Assembly: GCA_902470095.1 (NCBI GenBank)
Contig: CABRFG010000079.1
Span: forward strand, 1-6,382
Direction of reading: 5' to 3'
From: an uncultured Collinsella sp.
GTDB taxonomy: Bacteria > Actinomycetota > Coriobacteriia > Coriobacteriales > Coriobacteriaceae
Length of the DNA stretch: 6,382 nucleotides
A program made the position numbers and the translations under genes. The notes beneath the pieces are model-generated. The model saw nothing but the letters and a program-made list of their open reading frames with translations. It was not told the origin of the DNA and did not search any database. Shown here piece by piece: positions 1-5,390 of the stretch; position 1 is the stretch's first letter, and every line of letters starts with the position of its first letter.

Positions 1-1801
1 CCAGGTCCGATCCAGCCTCGGCGGCACCTTGGGCCGCGAGCCTGCGCGAGGTATGCGACTCAAAGGGTCGATTGCCGCTAATGAGGCGAAACATCCCCGG
101 GCCAGGCTCCACCATCGGCGCGATCCAGTTGGCCACACGACCCATGCCGGCTCGCTCCCATACGTCGCTTGCCAGCGCAATCTTGCCGCCGGCAAGCGGA
201 ATCACCGGCTCGCCCGTACGCGACGGCAGCGCCACGCCCGTATCGGCCCAACCGCGCTCCTTGAGCTCGTCCAGATCGATCCCAAAGGGCGCCACCTGGG
301 CCGCCGCAAGGTCGTCCGGCGAAAAGTCGAAGTACTCGTCCACGCCGCAGGCAGCAGCCAACCCGGCAAAGATCTCCCACCCCGGTCGCGTGTCGTCATG
401 CAGCACGGGCAGCACGGCGTTGCGGTAGAACACGCGCGAATCGCTAGCGCCCACGACCGTTCCCACGCCGCGGTCGGCCTCCAGGTACGTCACATCGGGC
501 AGCACGAAATCGGAAGCACGCGCCGTCTCGGACCAGCGAATATCAATTGTCACGAGCAAGTCGAGCTGCTGCAAGATGCCCAACCAAGCCTGCGCATTGC
601 CATAGCCCGCACCGGGGTTACTGGCGTAGACGATGAGCCCACGCAAATCGCCGGCAAGAATCGATTGACCGACGGTCGTGCACAGGCCGCGCACCGGATC
701 GACCAGAGGATAACGCTCGGACCCCAACTTGGGCTCGCGCGGCACCGGCGGCGTCGCAAAGCGCATGGGATCAAGGTCGCCCAATACAAGCGGCGTCGGC
801 GGGTTGAGCGCACCGCCCGCATGCCCAACGCAGCCCAGTAGCACATCGACCAAGCAGATAGCGCGCGCGGTCTGGGTGCTATTGGCATACGCAATACCGA
901 TGCCACCATGAAAGCCAGCGTCCACCACCGCAGCAGGCGCCGCGGCAGCCAAATCACGCGCAGTCGCACGGATATCGTCCGCCGGCACGTCGCACATCGA
1001 CTCGGCCCACTCGGGCGTCCAAGCACGGGCCGCCTGCGCCAGCTCGTCAAACCCCGTGGTATAGCGGGCAACAAACTCGCGGTCGTACAAGTCCTCGGCA
1101 ATGAGCACATGCGCAATGCCCAGCAACAAGGCCAGGTCGCAGCCCGGGCGCACGCGCAGCCAGCGATCGGCAATAGCGGCCGAGCCACTGCGTCGGGGAT
1201 CGACCACGATGATCTTCGCCCCGCGACGGCGCGCATCGTTGAGCGCATCAACGGCCCCCATCGTCGACGAATCGACAATGGAACGTCCCAAATACATGAT
1301 GCAATCGGTATGTGCCAGGTCGGAGGCGGGGCTGTAGCCCAGGCTGTGTTCCCAGCCGGTAAGTCGGCTTACCTCGCAGGCACCGTCGGCACCGTATACG
1401 TTGGGCGAGCCCAGCGCATGCATAAAACGATACGCCCAGTAGCGGTCGAACGAGGGAACGCCGAGCGTCATGCCCAGCGCACGGGGCCCGCGTTTGTCAA
1501 CAATCCCCACAAGGCGCTCGGCAATCTGCGCGAACGCCTCATCCCAGGAAATCGCATCAAACCCCGAGCCATCAGCTCGGCGGCGCATGGGATGCAAAAT
1601 CCGGTCGCGCTCGTCAAACGGCATTGCTAGGCGATGCCGCCCGCGGGCGCACAGGGCACGCGCCGCGCACGGATGCCCCGGCACCGGCAGCTCGGCCACC
1701 ACGCGACCGTCCTCAACGCGTGCCGCAAAGGCGCAATCGGCATAGCATCCCCCGCATGTGGTCACCACGGCGCGACCGTCAAGATCCACAGCAGATACCA
1801 T
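1..1801 (-). CDS. Molybdopterin (Mo/W-bisPGD) oxidoreductase catalytic subunit, 3' end outside window
   Basis: An open frame with no internal stop (no TGA, so no selenocysteine) runs 600 codons from ATG at 1801 off the left edge. Residues 16-51 form a C-x2-C-x3-C-x27-C site for a 4Fe-4S cluster, followed by ARGR. Cys142, in a GACEVSR context, sits where this superfamily places the Mo/W ligand. Further along are the cofactor-binding segment AKIIVVDPRRSGSA, a YASNPGAGYGN loop, VLPDVTYLEADRG, and the start of the C-terminal dinucleotide-binding domain (RLISGNRPFESHTS). These show a DMSO-reductase-superfamily enzyme. Formate dehydrogenases carry His directly after the Cys/Sec ligand; here it is Glu143. 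The LPDVTYLE segment recalls polysulfide/thiosulfate reductase-type subunits more than FdhF. No twin-arginine signal is visible, so the enzyme is probably cytoplasmic. It is separated from the formate channel gene by a terminator, so it is probably its own transcription unit. Superfamily membership is secure; substrate is unknown. The last part of the C-terminal domain is missing. Confidence 0.93.
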   Translation of the reverse strand, partial: MVSAVDLDGRAVVTTCGGCYADCAFAARVEDGRVVAELPVPGHPCAARALCARGRHRLAMPFDERDRILHPMRRRADGSGFDAISWDEAFAQIAERLVGIVDKRGPRALGMTLGVPSFDRYWAYRFMHALGSPNVYGADGACEVSRLTGWEHSLGYSPASDLAHTDCIMYLGRSIVDSSTMGAVDALNDARRRGAKIIVVDPRRSGSAAIADRWLRVRPGCDLALLLGIAHVLIAEDLYDREFVARYTTGFDELAQAARAWTPEWAESMCDVPADDIRATARDLAAAAPAAVVDAGFHGGIGIAYANSTQTARAICLVDVLLGCVGHAGGALNPPTPLVLGDLDPMRFATPPVPREPKLGSERYPLVDPVRGLCTTVGQSILAGDLRGLIVYASNPGAGYGNAQAWLGILQQLDLLVTIDIRWSETARASDFVLPDVTYLEADRGVGTVVGASDSRVFYRNAVLPVLHDDTRPGWEIFAGLAAACGVDEYFDFSPDDLAAAQVAPFGIDLDELKERGWADTGVALPSRTGEPVIPLAGGKIALASDVWERAGMGRVANWIAPMVEPGPGMFRLISGNRPFESHTSRRLAAQGAAEAGSDL

Positions 1802-1809
1802 CTCGATTA

Positions 1810-1816
1810 CCCCTTT
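1810..1816 (-). promoter_or_regulatory. Shine-Dalgarno site deciding the molybdoenzyme start
   Basis: On the minus strand AAAGGGG lies 8 nt before ATG at 1801, which supports that start. An in-frame ATG at 1819 would add six residues (MKGVIE), but the bases before it (GTTTGGCTG) have no purine-rich ribosome site. Confidence 0.7.
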
Positions 1817-1865
1817 CATCAGCCAAACACAACAGGTCAACAGCCCGGCAACGAGCCCCAGACCC

Positions 1866-1901
1866 AAAAAGCCTCCCGCACGGCAACGCCCCGCGGGAGG
1901 C
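1866..1901 (-). terminator. Rho-independent terminator after the formate channel gene
   Basis: On the minus strand a perfect 9-bp GC-rich stem (GCCTCCCGC pairing with GCGGGAGGC, at 1893-1901 and 1871-1879) encloses a 13-nt loop. Five T residues follow at once (A at 1866-1870 on the plus strand). It begins 22 nt past the focA stop codon, so it should end the hydrogenase-channel transcript. The plus-strand orientation has no T tract after the stem, so the terminator acts in one direction. Confidence 0.9.
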
Positions 1902-1923
1902 CCAACGTCAAACAGACGGTACT

Positions 1924-2763
1924 TTACGCCTCGGACTTCTTGGCGTAGACAAACCAGTAGCCGAGCGCGATCAGAACCGCGCCGCCCACGATGTTGCCCA
2001 GCGTGGCGGCGGATAGATTAAACGCAATACCCGCGACGTTGAGCGCATCGGCCCCGGCAACCTTGGCACCATAGCCGCACGCGTGCATCACGGCACCCAT
2101 GGGCAAAAAATACATGTTGGCAACGCAGTGCTCAAAACCGCAGGCCACAAAGGCGGCGATGGGCAGCAGAATGCCCACGACCTTATCGACCACGGTCTTG
2201 CCAGCGGTACCGATCCACACGGCCAGGCACACAAAGATGTTGCACAGGATACCGCGGAAGAAGATCGTCACCCAGTCGATCGTCACCTTGCCGGCGGCGA
2301 CGCTCACCATGGAATTGGCGACCGCCTCGCCGTTGAGCTTATAGATGCCGGCCATGTACACCAAAAAGACGATGAACAAGGCACCGACAAAATTGCCGAC
2401 CCATACGACGACCCAAGCCTTGAGCATCTGAGCCAGGGTGATCTTTTTGCTCTTGAGTGCGCAGACCATAAGCGAATTGCCAGTAAACAGCTCGGCGCCG
2501 CACACCAGCACCAGCACCAGGCCCAGGCAAAAGCACAGGCCGCCCACGACGCGCTGCGCGCCCCAGCCCAGCGTGCTATCGCTCAAGAACACGGTAAAGA
2601 ACAGGCCGCCGAAGGCAATGAACGCGCCGGCGAACATCGCCAAAACAAAGGCCTTTGCGACCGGCAGGTTAGCCTTGGTCACGCCGGCGGTCTCGGTCTT
2701 GGCCTCGATCGCGGCGGGCGCCAGGCAATCGGGAGCGGGATATTCTGCCTTGGAATCTGCCAT
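1924..2763 (-). CDS. focA: Formate channel, FNT (FocA/FdhC) family
   Basis: This 279-residue inner-membrane protein matches the formate/nitrite transporter family, which forms pentameric channels for formate/formic acid. Hydrophobic segments lie near residues 38-60, 71-88, 116-138, 165-184, 195-210 and 250-272, giving the six-helix FNT pattern. Family landmarks are GAELFTGNSL (about 89-98, the broken-helix/omega-loop region), GILCNIFVCLAVW (171-183) and GFEHCVANMYFLPMG (209-223). The last includes His212, matching the pore histidine of E. coli FocA (His209). Lys159 matches another conserved pore-side position. It begins 39 nt after hycI and is the last gene before the terminator, so it is probably co-transcribed with the hydrogenase genes and serves formate movement for them. 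Start: ATG at 2763 is chosen, with GAAG 8 nt and AGGA 14 nt upstream. A GTG at 2772 or a TTG at 2796 in the same frame are less likely. It could equally be named focB or fdhC. Confidence 0.95.
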   Translation of the reverse strand: MADSKAEYPAPDCLAPAAIEAKTETAGVTKANLPVAKAFVLAMFAGAFIAFGGLFFTVFLSDSTLGWGAQRVVGGLCFCLGLVLVLVCGAELFTGNSLMVCALKSKKITLAQMLKAWVVVWVGNFVGALFIVFLVYMAGIYKLNGEAVANSMVSVAAGKVTIDWVTIFFRGILCNIFVCLAVWIGTAGKTVVDKVVGILLPIAAFVACGFEHCVANMYFLPMGAVMHACGYGAKVAGADALNVAGIAFNLSAATLGNIVGGAVLIALGYWFVYAKKSEA

Positions 2764-2802
2764 GTCAATCACTTCTTTCCTAATCAGCAGGGACAAGCGC
2801 TC

Positions 2803-3306
2803 CTATTGCTCTTGCCCCAAGCGGACAAAGTGGGAAAAGTCGTTGGCGGCCACGGCGTCGTACACGGCGTCGACGGCGTCAAAGACCTCCGGGGACATAG
2901 GGTTGTAAAACTCCGTATCGCCCGGCTGAATCCCTATGAAGACGATATCTTCGCACGATTGCTCAATCTCCTCGATCAGAATCGACAAAGGGAGCGAATG
3001 CGTGGTGAACATCGACTTGCGGGCCACGTCACGTTTGTCGAGCAAGCGGATGGCGCCGACGGGCAGCGCCATGTCGGCGGCATCGACCAAGACCAGACGC
3101 GGCGGACGCTCGCGCTTGACCTCGATGATGTCGTCCTCGGGCGTTTGACCTCCGTCGATGGTGTACCAACCGGCAAGCGGCGCGTCCTCCATCTTTTTGG
3201 AGAGCACGGGGCCGGCGGCATCGTCGGCACGCAGCACGCTTCCCGCCGTGAGCACGATACCCGCAAACGGGGCGCCGTTCACACGACCATCCACAACGCG
3301 ACCCAT
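2803..3306 (-). CDS. hycI: Hydrogenase maturation endopeptidase HycI
   Basis: This 167-residue cytoplasmic protease belongs to the HycI/HybD (M52) family. It removes the C-terminal peptide of the hydrogenase large subunit once nickel is inserted. Against E. coli HycI (156 aa) the core aligns without gaps at an offset of 13. The three nickel-sensing residues Asp16, Asp62 and His90 become Asp29 (in ADDAAGP), Asp75 (in LVDAADM) and His103 (in FTTHSLP). Other matches are WYTIDGGQTPEDDI near 47-60 and FIGIQPGD and FYNPM later. Two differences stand out. There are 13 extra N-terminal residues, and the usual Gly-Asn of the first motif reads Gly22-Ser23. The start is firm: GGGGAGG lies 8 nt before ATG, and the ATG overlaps the hycH stop by one base (TAATG), implying translational coupling. 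Its substrate should be the HycE encoded in this operon. Confidence 0.96.
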   Translation of the reverse strand: MGRVVDGRVNGAPFAGIVLTAGSVLRADDAAGPVLSKKMEDAPLAGWYTIDGGQTPEDDIIEVKRERPPRLVLVDAADMALPVGAIRLLDKRDVARKSMFTTHSLPLSILIEEIEQSCEDIVFIGIQPGDTEFYNPMSPEVFDAVDAVYDAVAANDFSHFVRLGQEQ

Positions 3307-3887
3307 TACTGCAACCTCCCCGTCAGATACACGCCCGACACATCGCGCACGCGCTCAACCAGATCGCGAAACTTCATTAAGAACGCGACCTGCTGGGCAT
3401 GCAGGCCAAAGTCGTCGTCGAACACCGAGATGCCGGCCTTGGCCGACCCGCGAAAACCGCGCTCGTCGAGCAGCGCATCGCAGGCCTCGAGCAGTGACGG
3501 CACCGCCGCCTTGTCGAGCTGGCACTCACCAAAGGAGCGGATGGCCTCGAACTTGGTCTTGGCCTCCCCCTCCGGCAGCACGTCGACGAGCGAATAGAAG
3601 ACGTCCACCGGCACCGACAGGCGCGGCTCAAAGCAGTCGAGCACGCCGGTGTGGTGGCCCACGGCGAGCGTGTAGTACAGCACGTCGCAGGCCTCCTGGG
3701 GAACGTCTTCCTCGGTCTCCACAAACTTACGCGTGAGCTCGTAGAAGACCACCTGGTCGGGCGCATGGCCCAGGCAGGGGTCGGCGACGCCCTCGGCGGC
3801 CTCGTCGCTTGCGCGCGAGGCATCGCCAAAAGAGCCGCCGAGCATACCGGGGCCCGCAAAGTAACCAGAGCGGTCCGTGAGCTCCAT
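3306..3887 (-). CDS. hycH: Formate hydrogenlyase maturation protein HycH (HyfJ-like)
   Basis: This 193-residue soluble protein is homologous to E. coli HycH (136 aa), which is needed for assembly of the hydrogenase-3 large subunit and is not a stable part of the enzyme. Matching stretches include VVFYELTRKFVE (46-57; E. coli has VVFSQLSRKFID), LYYTLAVGHHTGVLDC, EAKTKFEAIRSFGE, and a C-terminal IYLMVRRL-like VYLTGRLQ. About 43 residues before Val46 have no counterpart in E. coli HycH. They are Gly/Ala/acid-rich and look disordered. The long start is supported by GGAGG 7 nt before the ATG, which abuts the hycG stop (TAGATG). The reading frame ends in TAATG, shared with hycI. The biochemical activity of the family is not well defined. 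The family call is strong; the role of the extension is unknown. Confidence 0.93.
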   Translation of the reverse strand: MELTDRSGYFAGPGMLGGSFGDASRASDEAAEGVADPCLGHAPDQVVFYELTRKFVETEEDVPQEACDVLYYTLAVGHHTGVLDCFEPRLSVPVDVFYSLVDVLPEGEAKTKFEAIRSFGECQLDKAAVPSLLEACDALLDERGFRGSAKAGISVFDDDFGLHAQQVAFLMKFRDLVERVRDVSGVYLTGRLQ

Positions 3888-4670
3888 CTAGCGACCTCCG
3901 GCCAGCACCAGATCCTGCAGCGCCGAGTACACCTCGACGCGGCGCGGATCGTCCTGCTTGTCGATGAGCAGCGCCATGGCACCGCGGATATCGCCCTTGG
4001 GCGCACCCTCGAGCGTATCCATAAACTCGTTGGCCAGGTCGCGGCCGTAACGGTAGCCGCTCATGGCGCGAGCCTCGCGCTCGATGGCAACGCGCAGCTT
4101 GTACGGCACGCCGGGGTGCAGGATATCGGCCTGCTCGCCGGCGGCCTCCACCGTGGTCTCGGCATGGAGCTTTTGGTCCAGCAGGCCAAGTGCCATGGCA
4201 AAGCCGTAGACGGTCTGCGCGGGGCTGGGCGGGCAGCCGGGGATGTAGACATCGACCGGCAGAATCTTATCCGTGCCGCCCCAGACGCAGTAGTTGTCGT
4301 AGAAGATACCGCCGGTGCAGCCGCACGCGCCATAGGACACCACGATCTTGGGATCGGGTGCGGCCTCAAACGCGCGCAGGGCCGGCATGCGCATGGCACG
4401 CGTCACGGCGCCGGTGTACAGCAGCACATCGGCGTGACGGGGCGAAGGCACGACCTTGATGCCAAAGCGCTCGACGTCAAAGACGGGCGTGATGGAACCG
4501 AAGATCTCGATCTCGCAGCCGTTGCAGCCGCCGCAGTCGACACGGTAGACGTACACCGAGCGCTTGATCTTCTTAAGAAGGGTCGCCTTGGCCTTCTCGA
4601 TGCTCTCGTCGAGCTCGATCTTGGTCGGGCGGTACTGAAGCCGCTCGGGCAAAAGCGTGGGTTCGGCCAT
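3888..4670 (-). CDS. hycG: Formate hydrogenlyase small subunit HycG (NuoB-like, proximal 4Fe-4S)
   Basis: This 260-residue protein is the small subunit of a group 4 [NiFe] hydrogenase, on the cytoplasmic face of the membrane. It passes electrons from the HycF clusters to the NiFe site in HycE. It aligns over nearly its full length with E. coli HycG (255 aa). Landmarks are YVYRVDCGGCNGCEIEIF (40-57), GIKVVPSPRHADVLLYTGAV (70-89), SYGACGCTGGIF (112-123), YCVWGGTDKI and VDVYIPGCPPSP (139-150). Probable proximal-cluster ligands are Cys49, Cys52, Cys116 and Cys146, with extra cysteines at 46 and 118. As expected for group 4 enzymes, it lacks the two further cluster sites of uptake-hydrogenase small subunits. 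AAGGAGGAG overlaps the end of hycF, and the ATG is 2 nt after the hycF stop. It could equally be called hyfI; the genes that separate Hyc from Hyf are off the right edge. Confidence 0.97.
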   Translation of the reverse strand: MAEPTLLPERLQYRPTKIELDESIEKAKATLLKKIKRSVYVYRVDCGGCNGCEIEIFGSITPVFDVERFGIKVVPSPRHADVLLYTGAVTRAMRMPALRAFEAAPDPKIVVSYGACGCTGGIFYDNYCVWGGTDKILPVDVYIPGCPPSPAQTVYGFAMALGLLDQKLHAETTVEAAGEQADILHPGVPYKLRVAIEREARAMSGYRYGRDLANEFMDTLEGAPKGDIRGAMALLIDKQDDPRRVEVYSALQDLVLAGGR

Positions 4671-4672
4671 GG

Positions 4673-5389
4673 TTACTCCTCCTTCGTATCAAAATCCATG
4701 ATGATGCCCTCGACCGGTGCAGGTCCAGCGGGAATCTCGGGCGCATCGGGGTTGAGCTCGCGGTCGATATACTCCGGGTTCACGCCGTGGCCGCCCAGAT
4801 ACTCCATGCCGGGGCCCTGGGGCTCACCGGACGCAAGCGTCTCGTTGGCAGCCATGCCGGCAGCGTTGCCGGTCTTTACGGCCGAGGCGGCACGCAGGGC
4901 GTCGAGCTCGCGCTTGCACTCCTGGCACATACCGACGGTACGGGCGGCCTGGATGGCCTCCATGCCGCCGGTCTTTTGCAGCAGGCGCTTGGCGTAGTCG
5001 ATCTCCTTGTGCGGGGCAAACGGCTTGCCGCAGCGCGAGCAGTGCTCGAGCGTGTAGACGCTCTTGCTGGTGAGGTCGTCCTTGCTCATAACGGCCAGCT
5101 CAAACTCCTCGGTGAGCTTGATGGCCTCCATGGGGCAGGCCTCCTCGCAGCGGCCGCAGAAGATGCAGCGACCGTAGTCGATCGACCAGGTGATGGTATC
5201 GGCCGCAAGGTCGGTGTCCATGCGAATGGCATCGGCCGGGCACGCCACGCCGCAGGCACCGCAGGCGATGCAGAGCTCGGCGTTGTGCTCGGGCTTGCCG
5301 CGCATGTCCTTATTGGTGGGAAACGGCGCAAACGGGTACTTGACCGTCGCGTCGCCGGCCTTGGCGTTAACCTTCCAAAGCTTCAGCAT
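4673..5389 (-). CDS. hycF: Formate hydrogenlyase polyferredoxin subunit HycF (NuoI-like, 2x 4Fe-4S)
   Basis: This 238-residue electron-transfer subunit corresponds to NuoI of complex I. Two ferredoxin motifs are visible: C40-x2-C43-x2-C46-x3-C50-P and C75-x2-C78-x2-C81-x3-C85-P. Together they should hold two 4Fe-4S clusters carrying electrons towards HycG. The sequence around them (DMRGKPEHNAELCIACGAC, CIFCGRCEEACP) matches E. coli HycF. Two more Cys pairs, C117-x2-C120 and C155-x2-C158 (CQECKRE), are also present in E. coli HycF and could bind another metal. The protein is longer than E. coli HycF (180 aa) because of a roughly 75-residue Gly/Pro/acid-rich tail ending in DFDTKEE. A longer reading exists from 5512, but it would overlap hycE by about 120 nt. 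ATG at 5389 lies one base after the hycE stop, has GAGGAGG 9 nt upstream, and aligns with the E. coli N-terminus. Confidence 0.95.
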   Translation of the reverse strand: MLKLWKVNAKAGDATVKYPFAPFPTNKDMRGKPEHNAELCIACGACGVACPADAIRMDTDLAADTITWSIDYGRCIFCGRCEEACPMEAIKLTEEFELAVMSKDDLTSKSVYTLEHCSRCGKPFAPHKEIDYAKRLLQKTGGMEAIQAARTVGMCQECKRELDALRAASAVKTGNAAGMAANETLASGEPQGPGMEYLGGHGVNPEYIDRELNPDAPEIPAGPAPVEGIIMDFDTKEE

Positions 5390-5390
5390 A

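Noticed and set aside
29..841. Plus-strand open frames of up to 270 residues across the molybdoenzyme gene (also 908-1630)
   Set aside because: The minus strand carries a continuous 600-codon frame with clear molybdopterin-enzyme motifs. The plus-strand frames are Arg/His-rich shadows.
550..1278. A 242-residue minus-strand open frame, Arg/Ser/Pro-rich
   Set aside because: It is out of frame with the molybdoenzyme and has no domain; it is a shadow frame in GC-rich DNA.
1..1801. Selenocysteine codon in the molybdoenzyme, as in E. coli fdhF
   Set aside because: No in-frame TGA occurs in the 600 visible codons, and the ligand position is encoded by TGC.
1812..1840. Possible promoter for the molybdoenzyme: TTGACC at 1840-1835 on the minus strand
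   Set aside because: At 17-nt spacing the -10 position would read GAAAGG and fall on the ribosome site. No TATAAT-like box is present, so I do not call it, although some promoter is expected between 1802 and 1865.
2764..2802. Possible terminator or promoter between hycI and the formate channel gene
   Set aside because: The 39 nt contain no inverted repeat with a T tract and no -10/-35 pair. They look like a simple within-operon spacer.
2083..3597. A 504-residue open frame on the plus strand opposite focA, hycI and part of hycH
   Set aside because: It is antisense to three well-recognised genes. Its His/Gln/Asp-rich composition is what GC-rich coding DNA gives on the opposite strand, and no known domain is visible.
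3651..4997. A 448-residue plus-strand open frame opposite hycH, hycG and hycF
   Set aside because: It is antisense to strongly supported genes and has repetitive Ala/Gly/His/Asp composition without any recognisable motif.
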